A stretch of DNA of 64,000 bases from Coenobita brevimanus. Taxonomy: Eukaryota > Arthropoda > Malacostraca > Decapoda > Coenobitidae. Made by a program: the position numbers and the translations under genes. How positions within the stretch are numbered: position 1 is the stretch's first letter; the number at the start of each line of letters is the position of its first letter. This document shows positions 1 to 10,741 of the stretch, one piece after another. The notes below the pieces were generated by a model. That model was not told the origin of the DNA and searched no databases. It was given only the letters and a program-made list of their open reading frames with translations. The DNA lies in NCBI GenBank assembly GCA_032717465.1, contig CM064658.1, forward strand, positions 1,623,501 through 1,687,500, given 5' to 3'.

Positions 1-281
1 CTCTCCCCTCATTTTCCTCCTTCCCCTCACCCCTCTATCTCCCCTCTCCCCATCACTCTTCCCCCCACCTCCCAACCCTCTTTTTCTCCCCTCAACCCTC
101 TTCCCTGAAATCCTACCTCCTCTTCCTCCTCCTCAACTCTCCCCTCCCTCCTTCCCCTCACCAATCCTTTACCTTCCCCTCCTCACCCCTCACACAACCC
201 CTTCAACACGATGATATTTTTAAATTTCTACTACTGCCAAATTATTTCATATGGCTTGGGAGACTCGAAGTAAAGGGGTTT

Positions 282-285
<4 letters not shown>
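1..285. repeat. C/T-rich low-complexity tract
   Basis: The plus strand is almost all C and T in runs such as CTCCCCTC up to about 205. A short AT-richer patch at 205-275 has no recognisable feature. No gene is visible. Confidence 0.85.
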
Positions 286-337
<52 letters not shown>

Positions 338-386
338 TTCTTACTGAGGGGTGAAAAGGGAGGGAGACGGACATGAAGAACCCAAA

Positions 387-426
<40 letters not shown>

Positions 427-443
427 TTACATCGAAGGGCTGG

Positions 444-499
<56 letters not shown>

Positions 500-514
500 T
501 TTTTTTTTTTTTTT
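286..514. repeat. compound microsatellite (CT)n-(GA)n-(CT)n-(T)n
   Basis: A pure (CT)n run at 286-335 is followed by (GA)n at 390-424, (CT)n at 447-491 and about 24 T at 491-514. The alternating CT and GA runs are mutually complementary and could pair as hairpins. Open frames here are repeat translations. Confidence 0.95.
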
Positions 515-544
515 AAGGGCTGGATTAACATTACCATAAGTCCC

Positions 545-1195
545 TTGTGTGTGGCGTCTGGAGGGAGGGAGGGACAGATGGAGGGAAGAGGGAGAGAAAA
601 GGGAGGAAAGAAGGAGAGACGAGGGGTGGAAGAGAGAGAGAGGGAGGGAAGAGGGGTAGAAGAGAGAGAGAGAGGGAGGGAAGAGGGAGAGAAAAAGGCG
701 AAGGAGAGAAGAGGGAGAGATGATGGTGGGAAACGGGAGAGAAAATGGAGAGGGAGAGAAAATGGAGGAAAGAGGATGAGAAGATGAAGGGAAAAGGGAG
801 AGAAAAGGGAGAGGGAGAGAGCGAAGATTGGGGAAACAGGGAGATACGAGGGAGGGAAGAAGGGAGAGGGTGAGAAAAGGGAGAGAAAGAGGTGAGAAAT
901 AGGAGGGAGAGAGGAGGAAGAGAGGGAGAGAAGAGGGAGGAAAGGGGGATGGGGGTGAGGTGAAGTGGGAGTGATGTGAAAGAGGGAGACAAGGGGAGGA
1001 AAGTGATGCGAAAGGGAGAAACTGAGGAAAGGAAATAAAAGGGAGAGAGAGAGGGAGGAAAAAAGGACGGAAGAGAAGAAAAGGAAGTGAAGGAGAGATG
1101 GAAAGGGAGAGAAATCATGAAGGCGATGACGGGAGAGAGAGAGAGAGAGAGAAGGGAAAAAAAAGCAACAACATCAACAACAGCACGATCAAAGA
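545..1195. repeat. G/A-rich (polypurine) tract
   Basis: The plus strand is nearly pure purine (GGGAGAGA and GAGGGAGG words) with a switch to pyrimidine near 1195. A 256-codon minus-strand frame (531-1301) is Ser/Leu/Pro/Phe only and is a by-product of the tract. Confidence 0.9.
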
Positions 1196-1663
1196 CTTCC
1201 CACTTTTTCTTCCCTTTCCCTCTCGCCCACTGCCACTCACCACGCCCACTCCATTTCCCCCACTCACTGCCATTACCCCCACCCCACTCCTTCATCCACA
1301 CCCATCCACACGTCCAATTACACTCACTCTCCCATCCCTACTATCCCATCCTATCCACTCCCCATCCTACCCAGTCCACATCCCATCCCATCCCTCTTCC
1401 ACATCTCCCTCATCCCATCCACTCTCTCTCTCTCTCTGCCACTCCTACTTACCTTCCATTACAACCATCCCCTTTCCTCTGCTTCCCTTCCCCCCCCCCT
1501 TCATCTCTCTCCCCCATCCAGCTTCACCCCCCCAATCTCCCCTCCTCCAAACTCCCCTCCCTCTTCCTCCCCCTCTCCCTTTCCAACTATCCCCACTTCA
1601 ACTTTTTCTTCCTATCCCGTAACTCCTCTGATCCCACTCCATCCCACCCAACAATCTTTCTCT
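1196..1663. repeat. C/T-rich tract with CCCATCC words
   Basis: Low-complexity pyrimidine-rich sequence with scattered A, in CCCATCC and CACTCCC words. It mirrors the preceding purine block. No gene-like signal is seen. Confidence 0.85.
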
Positions 1664-1685
1664 CTCTCTCTCTTAAATATGACCC

Positions 1686-1725
<40 letters not shown>

Positions 1726-1762
1726 CATACCTCTCTCTCTCTCTCTCTCTCTTAAACATGAA

Positions 1763-1793
<31 letters not shown>

Positions 1794-1825
1794 AACTCAT
1801 CCCCCCCCCTCTCTCTCTCTCTCCC
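1664..1825. repeat. two-copy unit: (CT)n-TTAAAyATGA-(CA)n-AAACTCAT
   Basis: The order (CT)n, a short linker with TTAAATATGA or TTAAACATGA, (CA)n, then AAACTCAT occurs twice in tandem (about 1664-1730 and 1731-1800). The duplication therefore involved the compound block and not just single dinucleotide steps. Confidence 0.85.
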
Positions 1826-1935
1826 CCTCCTTCAAATCTCACCCCGCCACACCCCGCCCCGCCCACCTTCTTCCATATGGATTGGAACTATAAAAACAAC
1901 GAAAACCCGGCCCTTATGCAAATACTGGCAGGCGC

Positions 1936-2782
1936 TGGTGGAATGTTGGGGGAGGGGAGGGGAGGGGGAAGGGATCGAGAGGGGAGGGGATGTGAGGGGA
2001 AATGGAAAAGAGTGGGGAGCGGGGGTGAGGGAAGAAAATGGAAAAGAAATGCGGTGAAGAGAGGGTGACAGGAGGGTGAGAGGGGAGGGGGTGGGGAAGG
2101 GATGGGGAGGGAAGGGGGAAGGGATGAGGGGATATGGAAAAAAGTGGGGAGAGGGATGAGGGGAAAATGGAAAAAGAAGTGCGGGGAAAGAAGGGTGAGA
2201 GGGGAGGGGAGGGGGAAGGGATCGAGAGGGGACGGGAAGGGGGGGGGACATATGTGAGGGGAAATGGTGGAAGCTGGGGTGAGGGGAGAAAATGGAAAAA
2301 GAAATGCGGAGAAGGGAGGGTGAGAGAGGGAGGAAGGTCAGGGGGAGGGGAGGGGAGGGGAGGGGGAGGGGACGGGGTGGGGAAGGGGGAGGGGAAGGGA
2401 TGAGGGGAAATGGGAAAAAATGGGGAGAGGGGTGAGGGGAAAATGGAAAAGAAATGTGAGGAAAGGAGGAGGGTGAGAGGGGAGGGGGAAGGAGAGAGGG
2501 AAGAGATGGGGGGAAATGGAAAAAAGAGTGGAGAGAGTGGTAGGGGCAAAATGGAAAAAGAAGTGTGGGGAGAGGAGGGGAGGGGAAAGGGATGAGGGGA
2601 AATGGAAAAAAGTGGGGAGAGGGGGAGGGGAGAAAACAGAAAAAGAATTGTGGGGAGAGGAGGGGAGGGACGTGAGGGGAAATGGAAAAAGGAAGTGGGG
2701 AGAGAAGGTGAGGGAAGTGTGGAAAAGGAAGCGAGGGGAGAGGGGGTGAGGAGAAAGGGGAGAGGAGAAGGGAGAAAAAGAG

Positions 2783-2786
<4 letters not shown>
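1936..2786. repeat. degenerate polypurine minisatellite
   Basis: G/A-rich sequence in which an anchor like ATGGAAAAAAGTGGGGAG recurs near 2004, 2132, 2408, 2516, 2603 and 2684, spaced roughly 80-150 bp apart. Long G runs near 2340-2400 have G-quadruplex potential. The minus-strand frames (1914-2840 and 2338-2850) are Pro/Ser/Phe-rich translations of it. Confidence 0.8.
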
Positions 2787-2821
<35 letters not shown>

Positions 2822-3165
2822 CTTCCTCTCGCTCTTCCACCTGTCAACAACTATTTCTTCTTAACTATTTTTTGTTTTTTTGTACCGAGGGTCATGTCTA
2901 CGATCTGACCCTACTTCCTTCCTTCCTTCTTTTATCTTTCATTCCTTTTTTCTTTCCTTCCTTCATCACCTACATCATTCACTAGTCCTTCCTTCCACCA
3001 GGCCTTCTTTCATTATTATTCCATTTAGCCTTAATATCTTCCTTTTTCCGATTTTTTTTTTTCATTCATTCATTTACCGTTCTTTCCTTCCTTCTTGTCA
3101 TCTTTCTTTTCTTTCATCCCATTCTTTGTTTGCTTTACTGATAATTATTTCTCTTCCCCCCCTCC

Positions 3166-3199
<34 letters not shown>
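2787..3199. repeat. (GA)n, TTCC-rich tract and (GT)n
   Basis: (GA)n at 2787-2819, then a TTCC/TTTC-rich stretch at 2910-3165 and (GT)n at 3168-3199. The 2820-2905 piece is mixed sequence with no recognisable feature. Confidence 0.85.
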
Positions 3200-3201
<2 letters not shown>

Positions 3202-3244
3202 CAACCTTCACGTAAATAAGTTAACATAAATAAAAGATGAGGTG

Positions 3245-4040
3245 GATGACTTCGAAAAGGGCGTTTCCAAATTCCCATCTTCCCCTTTCATCCTCCTATT
3301 CCCCATCTCCCCTCTCACCCATTCCCCTCCCTCCCCTTCCCCTTTCCTTTCCTTTTTCCCTCCCCACTTCCCCCTTCCTCCTACTCCCCAACTCCCCTCA
3401 TTCCAAACCCTTATCTTTCTTCCTCCTCCAATTACGATTATCTTCCCTCAATGACAATTTCCTTCATACCTTTCCCTCCCCCTTTTTTCCCTCTCTGTTC
3501 TCCTTTCCTCCCTTCTTTCCCCTCTCCATCTTACTCCATTTCTCTCCCTTCCCCTTCTTTAACCCTCCTCTTCTCAACTTCTCCCCATCCCTCTCTTTCA
3601 ACTTCCTCCCTTCCCCTCCCCTCTCTCACTGCCCTTTCCATCGTCATCTTTCCCCTTCCTTCACTCTCTTTTTAGTCTCCCCTCCCCTTGTACCTCTATC
3701 CTACCCCTCTCTCTACCACCCCAACTCGTCCCCACTCCATCATCTCCCCTCTCCCTTCAACACCCACTCCTCATTCTTTCCCTCTCACCTTCAACTTTCT
3801 CCTTTCTCCCCTCCCTTTCTACCTCTACCCCACCCTTTCCTCTACCATCTCCTCGCGTCCCCACTCCATCATCTCATCTCTCCCCAACCCACTCATTTCT
3901 TTCCTTCCCTCTCCCACCCCACCCCATTCCTCACTTCTTTCCTTTCCTCTCCCTCCCCCACCGACTCCCATTTTTTCTCCCCCTGCCTTACTTTCAACTT
4001 TCTCCCCTCTCCCCTCCCCTCCTCTCTCCCATCACCATTA
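3245..4040. repeat. C/T-rich degenerate minisatellite
   Basis: Nearly all plus-strand bases are C or T. Words like CTTTCCCTCTC and CCATCATCTCCCCTCTCC recur without a constant period. The 295-codon frame at 3237-4124 is Pro/Ser/Leu/Phe low complexity and is not a gene. Confidence 0.85.
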
Positions 4041-4169
4041 AGGCTGAGGGAGGGAAAATCCGACATTAGAATTCAGAAGTCTAGTGATGGAGGAAGGGAA
4101 GGAGGGAGAAGGAACAAGCCATGAAAAACACTTCGATACTGAAGGCATTGATGGTCCTTCTTCCTTCCT

Positions 4170-4173
4170 TCCT

Positions 4174-4210
<37 letters not shown>

Positions 4211-4237
4211 GCCCTTATACATCCTTGCTTTCAATGA

Positions 4238-4270
<33 letters not shown>

Positions 4271-4322
4271 GCCCTTATACATCCTTGCTTTCAATTATCT
4301 CTCTCTCTCTCTCTCTCTCAAC
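4170..4322. repeat. 60-bp tandem duplication containing (CT)n-(CA)n
   Basis: The unit (CT)n-(CA)n-GCCCTTATACATCCTTGC occurs at 4211 and again at 4271, an exact 60 bp offset. A related (CT)n block follows at 4297-4320. Confidence 0.95.
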
Positions 4323-4359
4323 CATGGGAAACACTTCGATATTGAAGACCTGGTATTCA

Positions 4360-4612
4360 CTCATCTCCCTCCTCCTCCTCCTCCTCTCTCTCTCTCTCTC
4401 TCTGGCTATTTTTTACCCCCTCCTCCTCCATCCCTTCCTTCCCCCACCTCTCTCCAATCTCCTTCACATTCTCCTCCTTCAATTGCATTCCTCCACCTCC
4501 TCCTTCACCCTTTCTCTCCCTCCTCCTCCTCCTCCTCCTCCTCTCTCTCTCTCTCACCTCCTCTCCTACTTTACCCCCCTAAATCAGACAACATACTGGT
4601 TTATTTTCTCTG
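4360..4612. repeat. (CTC)n / C/T-rich tract
   Basis: Triplet CTC runs at 4365-4387 and 4517-4542 lie in a pyrimidine-rich block ending just before the TIR element at 4617. Confidence 0.85.
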
Positions 4613-4616
4613 TTTT

Positions 4617-4713
4617 CAGACGATTTTATTCAGCTTAAGAAAGAGGGTTAAGGAAGTCTTTATCTAACCCTTCCAGTTCGAAAAATCCCTTGAGTCGAAA
4701 ATAAAATCGTCCG
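4617..4713 (+). mobile_element. short TIR element, family A, copy 1 (MITE-like)
   Basis: The left end CAGACGATTTTATTCAGCTT and the right end read on the minus strand, CCGGACGATTTTATTTTCGA, are inverted repeats of about 20 bp bracketing about 55 bp. The middle holds a second imperfect palindrome (GGGTTAAGG...TCTAACCC). No coding capacity. The same ends occur inverted at 51111-51224, and fragments occur at 43015-43034 and perhaps 8471 and 7966, so this is a dispersed family. A non-autonomous DNA transposon is my inference; the superfamily is not determined and no clear target duplication is visible. Confidence 0.7.
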
Positions 4714-4854
4714 GGAATTACACAACTTAAATAAAAAGAACAAGAAGAAAAAAAGTCTACAAAAAAAAAAAAATGGTGTTTATGTAATGAGGAGAATTAA
4801 CCTGAGCGATAAAATAAATTGTGTGATTTATACTGATATCAAAGTGACGTAAAA
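4714..4854. other. unassigned AT-rich sequence
   Basis: Non-repetitive AT-rich DNA with a 13-A run near 4760-4772. No recognisable feature. Confidence 0.6.
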
Positions 4855-4987
4855 TGTTCATCATCATAAGCATCATTATCATCATCATTAGCATCATCAT
4901 CATCATCATAGCACTCATCATCAATAGCCTTATTATCATCATCACTCATCATCATTAGCGCAATCATCATCATCATCATCATCATCA
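4855..4987. repeat. (ATC)n trinucleotide tract, interrupted
   Basis: CATCATCAT words with interruptions span 4855-4987. They yield Met or Asp strings in the minus-strand frames at 4757-4945 and 4839-5906. Confidence 0.9.
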
Positions 4988-5029
4988 CGAATATAATGGA
5001 ACAAAAATGGAAGGGAAGAAGAGGTAGCT

Positions 5030-5583
5030 CGACAGGATAGTGAAAAATACGACGATGATGATGAAGAAATGAAAGAGAGAGAGAGAGAGAGAGTAAAAGG
5101 GGTACGAGTATAAGGAGGAATGGGGGATGGAGGAAGAGAGGGAAGAAAAAGGAAGATTGGGTGACAGGAGGGAAAGAAGAAAGGGGAGGGAAAAAGGAAG
5201 AGGCTAAAGAAGACAAGAGGAAAAAAAGGAAAATATATGTATGATGGAGCCAAGAAAGAGAGAAGAAGAGGGAGAACGAGAGGGTCAAAGTATGAAGAGG
5301 ATAGGATGAGAGAGGGGTGAAGTAAGAGGAGAAGAGAGGGAAATAGAGAGCAGGAGAGGTCACACATAAAGAGGAAAGGGAGGACAGAGAGGGGGGATGA
5401 GGTAGAGGAGGGGAGGGAAGGAGACAAGGGGGAGGAGAGGAAGGGGATGACAAGGAAGAACCAGTGAAGATGAGGAAGGGGACAAAAGAGGAGAGGAATG
5501 AGGAGGGACGGGGGAGAGGAGTGAGGCGGGCGGGGGGAGAGGAGTGAGGGGGCGGGCGGGGGGCAGGGGGGGCGCAGATCCCC
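5030..5583. repeat. G/A-rich tract ending in a GC-rich G-run cluster
   Basis: Polypurine sequence becomes GGGCGGGCGGGGGG-like at 5521-5580, a strong G-quadruplex candidate. The 355-codon minus frame over this region is Ser/Pro/His/Thr low complexity. Confidence 0.85.
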
Positions 5584-5601
5584 TTATTGATAGTGCTGGG
5601 G

Positions 5602-5630
5602 CGGCCGTCTCCAGAAATTGAAGACTGCCG
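5602..5630. other. imperfect hairpin with GC stem
   Basis: CGGCCGTCT (5602-5610) pairs with AGACTGCCG (5622-5630) with one mismatch around an 11-base loop. A hairpin with a similar loop (GAATTATGA) and a GCCGC stem occurs at 45681-45714. Function unknown. Confidence 0.5.
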
Positions 5631-5637
5631 CTTTAAG

Positions 5638-5870
<233 letters not shown>

Positions 5871-5871
5871 A

Positions 5872-6190
5872 TATCTATCGACCTCTCCCTTCGATCCCAT
5901 TTCCATCCATCTATCTGTCTTTCCACCTATCTATCAATTTATCTATCCAACAGTCATATCTATTTACAGCTCCATGTATCTATCCATCAGCATCTCTTCC
6001 TAAGCATTTTATCTATCAGTCTATCTATCCATCAATCTATCTATCCACTCACTTATGCAACCTATCAATCTATCTATCTATTTATATTTATCTATCACCC
6101 ATTCACCTATCTATCTATTTATCTAGCAACTAACTAAGCCACTCGTCTATCTCTAATCAATATCTTTTTCTATCCTCGTTTCTCTCTACC

Positions 6191-6221
<31 letters not shown>

Positions 6222-6235
6222 GACCGAACCTCAGT
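5872..6235. repeat. degenerate (ATCT)n tetranucleotide tract
   Basis: TATCTATC and ATCCATC words with interruptions give Ile/Tyr/Leu/Ser strings in all plus frames. The cleanest run is 6191-6221. Confidence 0.9.
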
Positions 6236-6359
6236 GATTGATATTCTTGACCAGCCTGTCCTTAATGGCTTGCTCTCTCTCGCTCACTCTCGCTCTCTTT
6301 ATGCCTCGCTCGCTCACTTTCTCACTCTAGACCTCCCACTCACTTTACCACTTCCTGCG

Positions 6360-6945
6360 TCTCTCTCTCTCTCTCTCCAGCATAAAATCCCTTCCCCTTC
6401 ACTATCTCCATTCCTTGGCTCTTCTTCCCTCTCTTCCCCCTCCTTTCTTTCACCTCCCCTCCCTCCCTTCACCTCCCCCTCCTTCCCTTCAACAACCCTC
6501 CTCCTCTACCCCCTCCTTCCCTTCACCTCCCCTCCCTCTCTTCTCCCTCCTTCCCTTTACTTCTCCTCCCTCTTTTCCCTCTCCTTCCTTTCACCTCCCC
6601 TCCCTCCCTTCACCTCCCCCTCTTCCCCCTCCTTCCCTTCACCTCCCCTCCCCCTCTACCCCCTCCTTCCCTTTACCTCCCCTCCCCCTCTTCCCTTCAC
6701 CTCCCCTCCCTCTCTTCCCCCTCCTTCCCTTCACCTCCCCTCCCTCTCTTCCCCCTCCATCCCTTCACCTCCCCTCCCTCTCTTCTGGATCCCTCCGTCC
6801 CTTCACCTCCCCTCCCCCTCTCCCTCCTCCTTCCCTTCACCTCCCCTCCCTCTCTCCCTCTTCCTTTCCTTCACCTCCCCTCCTCCTCTTAACCCTCCTC
6901 CTTCCCTTCACCCCTCACCCTTCCCTTCACCCCCCCTCTCTAATA
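6360..6945. repeat. C/T-rich minisatellite, CCCTTCACCTCCCC units
   Basis: The word TTCACCTCCCCTCC recurs many times at spacings of roughly 25-60 bp between 6460 and 6930, with linkers CCTCTCTTCCCCCTCC. Plus-strand frames at 6234-7055 and 6415-7026 are repeat translations. 6236-6360 is a transitional CTCGCTCACT patch. Confidence 0.85.
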
Positions 6946-7026
6946 AGGAGGGGGGGAGGGGGTATTCTTCCCTCCTCCCTAAAGGTCCAGATAATGAAAT
7001 TTGTCCAGTGGCCACTTGGCAAATAG

Positions 7027-7500
7027 AATACACGGCCATCTTGTGTGGGGGGTGAAGGAGGGGGTGGGGAGGGGGTGGGGGAGAGGAAGAGGGAAAAAAA
7101 AAAGTGGAGGGAAGAAGGAACAACACAGCCATCTTGCTTTGGGGGTGAAGGAGGAGGTGGGGAGGGGGAGAGAAAAAAGAAAAAAAAGGTGGAGGGAGGA
7201 AGGAAGAACACAGTCATCTTGTTTGGGGGTGAAGGAGGGGGGTGGGGGAAGAAAAAAAAAAAAAGGGTGAAGGGAAGAAGGAAGAACACGGCCATCTTGT
7301 TTCGGGGGTGAAGAAAGGGGTGGGGAGAGGAAGAGGAAGGAAAAAAAGGGTGGAAGGAAGAAGGAAGAACACAGCCATCTTGTTTGGGGAGCGAAGAAGG
7401 GGGTGGGGAGGGGGTGGGGGAGAGGAAGAGGGAAAAAAAAGCGAAGGGAAGAAGGAAGAACACAGCCATCTTGCTTTGGGGGTGAAAGAGGGGTGGGAAG
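7027..7500. repeat. minisatellite with CATCTTG anchor, six units of about 78-93 bp
   Basis: The anchor ACAGCCATCTTG (variants) occurs at 7037, 7130, 7215, 7293, 7376 and 7467. Each is followed by GGGGGTGAAGGAGG and an A-rich purine run, so units are 78-93 bp and differ mainly in purine-run length. Minus-strand frames read KQDGCVLPSSLH in each unit, a repeat product. Confidence 0.9.
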
Positions 7501-7599
7501 AGGGAAGGGGAGAGAGGAGAAAAAATAAAGTGGAGATGATGAATAAAAAGAAGAGAAATGATGAACAAGAGGAGGACAGGAAGAAGGGGAGGAGGAGAA

Positions 7600-7669
7600 C
7601 TGAATGACTGTAATATTAATTTTAATCCTTACTGATGATACTAAAAATAAGGATGATGACGACAGTAAA

Positions 7670-7706
<37 letters not shown>

Positions 7707-7820
7707 GTAACAAGAACAAGAACATAATGATGATACTAAAAATAAAGGATAATGATGATGATGGCAACGGTAAAAATAATAATAATAATAATAATAATAG
7801 AGAGAGAGAGAGAGAGCAAT
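7600..7820. repeat. (AAT)n with tandem duplication of flank
   Basis: GATGATACTAAAAATAAGGA followed by (AAT)n occurs at about 7632 and again near 7727, a roughly 95 bp offset, ending in (GA)n at 7799-7816. Confidence 0.85.
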
Positions 7821-7965
7821 ATTCCACTGACTTTAACCAGCCTCCTCGTGCAGTCCTGTCCTCCACCTTACCTGCAAAGAGAAAGAAAGTCCAGAAATTA
7901 ATATATATAATAGACACACTAGCTTCACCCCTTCAGTGCGACGATCCCACTTTTTCTCCTACCTC

Positions 7966-7986
7966 CATACGATTTTATTTAGAAAG
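7966..7986 (+). mobile_element. possible family A TIR remnant
   Basis: ATACGATTTTATTTAGAAAG resembles the family A end (ACGATTTTATTCAGCTTAAG). It is only about 20 bp and could be chance; no partner end found. Confidence 0.25.
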
Positions 7987-7994
7987 CATCATTA

Positions 7995-8470
7995 TCTATC
8001 TATCTATTTATCTATCTATTTATTCACTCTAGCTTCTCTATTACATATTTATTTATCCTATGTATTTATTTTATTTTATTTATTCTATGTATCTTATTCT
8101 TTTTTTTATTTAATTATTTTTATCCTGTATTTCAGTATTTTATTTATCTTATGTATTTTATTTATTTATTCTATGTATCTTATTCTACTTATTTATTATT
8201 TATTCTACAGTATATACCTTATTCTATTATTTACTACTCAATGCAATTCATTCTATCATTTTATATATTTATCTGATTCATTTATTTCTTCTGACTACCA
8301 CTTATTCCATCCTTCCATCAGTCTATTATTTAGTTTTTTATCTATCTACTAATTTATCTATCTACTTATCTAAACTCATTCATCTATCTACTTATTCATC
8401 TATCTACTTTCCTATCTACCAACTACTCCTTGACTTCCAGTGTCTTCTCATATCTTCCTTACTACTATTT
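7995..8470. repeat. TATC/TTTA-rich degenerate tract
   Basis: TCTATCTA words grade into TTTATTTAT-rich sequence with ATGTATTTTATTTA-like words recurring at 8055-8225, then back to CTATCTA at 8330-8420. AT-rich low complexity, no gene. Confidence 0.85.
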
Positions 8471-8494
8471 CCAAACGATTTTCTTCAGTTTGAG
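8471..8494 (+). mobile_element. family A TIR remnant cut by (GA)n
   Basis: AAACGATTTTCTTCAGTTTG matches the family A terminus at most positions and runs directly into (GA)n at 8494. This suggests a decayed copy interrupted or overwritten by microsatellite growth. Confidence 0.35.
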
Positions 8495-8635
8495 AGAGAG
8501 GGAGAGAGAGAGAGAGAGAGAAACGTACTAGACAGACAGGCAGGCAGAGTCACAAACCAGACACAACACACACAGCAAGCAGACAGACAGACAGGCAAAC
8601 CGACAGAACAGACAGACGGACAGACAGACAACTCG
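8494..8635. repeat. (GA)n and degenerate (CAGA)n
   Basis: GA run at 8494-8521, then GACAGACAGGCAGGCAGA-type tetranucleotides to about 8632. Confidence 0.9.
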
Positions 8636-8744
8636 TGCGCCTTGCAATACTCATTCCTCTTGAAGATTCCGGAAAATGGAAAAAGAAAAAAAAAATAGTT
8701 GGTTTCTACCTGCTGATAAAACTGACGTGAAATATACGCTAAGA

Positions 8745-8817
8745 AATTCTCTCTCTCTCTCTCCACTCATCATGATCATATTCCTTCCCCTTCACTATCT
8801 CCCTCCCTTCATTCCTT

Positions 8818-8853
<36 letters not shown>

Positions 8854-8932
8854 ATCAACATATCCCTTCCCCTTCACTATCTCCCTTCCTTCATTCCTTC
8901 AAATCTCTCTCTCTCTCTCTCTCTTTCTCTCA
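8745..8932. repeat. 81-bp duplication with (CT)n
   Basis: ATATTCCTTCCCCTTCACTA recurs as ATATCCCTTCCCCTTCACTA 81 bp later (8778 and 8859). Each is followed by a shared CATTCCTTCAAAT and (CT)n. Confidence 0.9.
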
Positions 8933-8999
8933 GCTGACGAGCAGGGGGAAACAGCTGGAAATACGTTCGAACTCCTTCCTACGGCCTTGACTTTACCTT

Positions 9000-9351
9000 A
9001 AAATATCCCTCTTATTTCCCCCTACCCTTTCCCCCCTCCTCCTCTCCCCAATTTCCCCTCCCCCTCTTCTCCCCAACCTACCTCCCCACCTCCCCCCATT
9101 CCCCATACTCTGAGGAAAAATAGGGAAACTTATTGGGGAAATAAAAGTAAAGGAAGACTGACTAGAAGGGGAGGATGGGGGTGAGAGAGGGTGGGGGTGG
9201 GGGAGGGGCATGGTGGGGGAGGGGAAGAGGGAAGGTTTTTCTTGCGTGGACTTGGTGGGGGCCGGCTACCCCTCTCCCCCCTTCTCCCTCCCCTCCTCCC
9301 TAATCCCCCAAGAGTGACCAAAAGTGGGGGAAGGAGACCAGCTGTTGCCCT

Positions 9352-9389
<38 letters not shown>

Positions 9390-9400
9390 CGACTTTTTTA
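9000..9400. repeat. C/T-rich then G/A-rich tract with (GA)n
   Basis: Pyrimidine-rich to about 9110, then G-rich (GGGGGTGGGGGAGGGG near 9190-9225), a short C/T patch at 9270-9305, and (GA)n at 9356-9385. Confidence 0.8.
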
Positions 9401-9409
9401 ATAATATAA

Positions 9410-9870
9410 CACCGAGGGAAAGAACACATCTGGATACCACATTCCTTCTCTACCACAATTTCCACCACTATCTACCAATCTACCACTATTATACTACAAC
9501 GACCATTATTTTATCACTACCTACGGTCACTAACACTATTCCTATGTACCACTACCTCCGTATGTTCTTTTAATCACTAATACTACTACTACTACTACTA
9601 TCCGTGCAACTACTACTACCGTACTACTACTACTACCACCACCACCACTACACCTACACAAGGGTTGATTTATCTATCTATGCATCTATCACTTCTTCAA
9701 ATCCTGTAACACATCTGTCTATCTCCACTCGATCAATCCAGTTTCCATCTATCTGCATCTATCTATATATCTACTAACCTATTATATACATATCTATATC
9801 TTTCCTCATTCCCTCTACCAACTGTATCGATCTATCTATCTATCTATCTATCTATCCATCCATCCATCCA
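9410..9870. repeat. ACT/ACC triplets and (ATCT)n
   Basis: CTACCA words at 9450-9560, (ACT)n/(ACC)n at 9578-9655, then ATCTATC tetranucleotides ending in ATCC at 9830-9870. Low complexity throughout. Confidence 0.8.
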
Positions 9871-9871
9871 T

Positions 9872-9968
9872 CCCATACTGTTGCGTCAGGAGCGTAGGGA
9901 CCCAAGGCTAGCGCACTCAGGCCAAACATTTAGGGATGTGACCAGTCGCTAACCCCTGAGTTGCATCA
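9872..9968 (-). mobile_element. possible tRNA-derived SINE remnant
   Basis: On the minus strand, CTCAGGGGTTAGCGACTGG resembles a tRNA D-arm/A-box (TRGCNNAGYNGG-like) and is followed about 45 bp later by CCTTGGGTCCC, a weak B-box-like word. It is a compact non-repetitive island between low-complexity blocks. The full cloverleaf is not convincing, so a degraded SINE head is the best guess. Confidence 0.3.
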
Positions 9969-9979
9969 TGTGAGCAATA

Positions 9980-10465
9980 ATTCTTTCCCTCAATTCTCTT
10001 CCCAGTCCTCAATCTCTCCCCAATCCTCTCCCCCTCACTCTTCCCTCCTTCCATCCCTCCACCCCCTCTCCACAAATCTTCTCCATTTTCCCTCCTCCTT
10101 CTCCTATCCTCTCCCCCTCACCTTCCTGCGTAATTCTCTCCCCATCACCCCACTATTTCTCTCCCCCCTCGCTATTCCCTCACTCTCTCCCCCTCCCTTG
10201 TGTCTCTCCCTTATCCTCTCACCGTCACCTCTCTTTCTCTCCCTTCCTTCTTTCCTCTCTCCCCCTCACCCTCCTATGTCTTCTCTCCCCATCACCCCAC
10301 TATTTCTCTCCCCCCTCGCTATTCCCTATCTCTCCCCCTCCCTTCTGTATATCTCTTCCCTATCATCTCACCGTCACCTCTCTCTCCCTTACTTCTTTCC
10401 TCTCTCCCCCTCTCTCCTTTCTTCTCTCCCTCCCTCCTTCCCTCCCCACCTACGTGTTCAAGAAA
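9980..10465. repeat. C/T-rich tract with a 147-bp tandem duplication
   Basis: TTCTCTCCCCATCACCCCAC begins at 10134 and again at 10281 (147 bp), and the similarity continues through the CGCTATTCCCT and ACCGTCACCTCTCT words. Frames here are Ser/Pro/Leu only. Confidence 0.9.
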
Positions 10466-10539
10466 TAAGCTAAATTAATTTGGTAGGGCGAGAGGAAGGT
10501 GAGGATCTACGTAGGCAGTCACACGCATACAGGATCACC

Positions 10540-10735
10540 CCAAACTTTGACGGGGGGGAAGGGGAGAAGGGGGAGTGAGGGAGTAGGGGAAGGAGGAAAG
10601 GGAGGAGAATGGGAAAAGGGAGTGAGGGGGAGAGGGTGGGTAGGGGGAAGGGGAAAGTAAGGTATGCCAGACAGCATGATGTGGGGAGGAGGGGAGATTA
10701 AACATGAGAAAGAAAAAGGGGTGTAAAGGGAGTAC
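10540..10735. repeat. G/A-rich tract
   Basis: GGGGAAGGGGAGAAGG-type purine sequence; nothing else seen. Confidence 0.8.
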
Positions 10736-10741
10736 AAAGGA

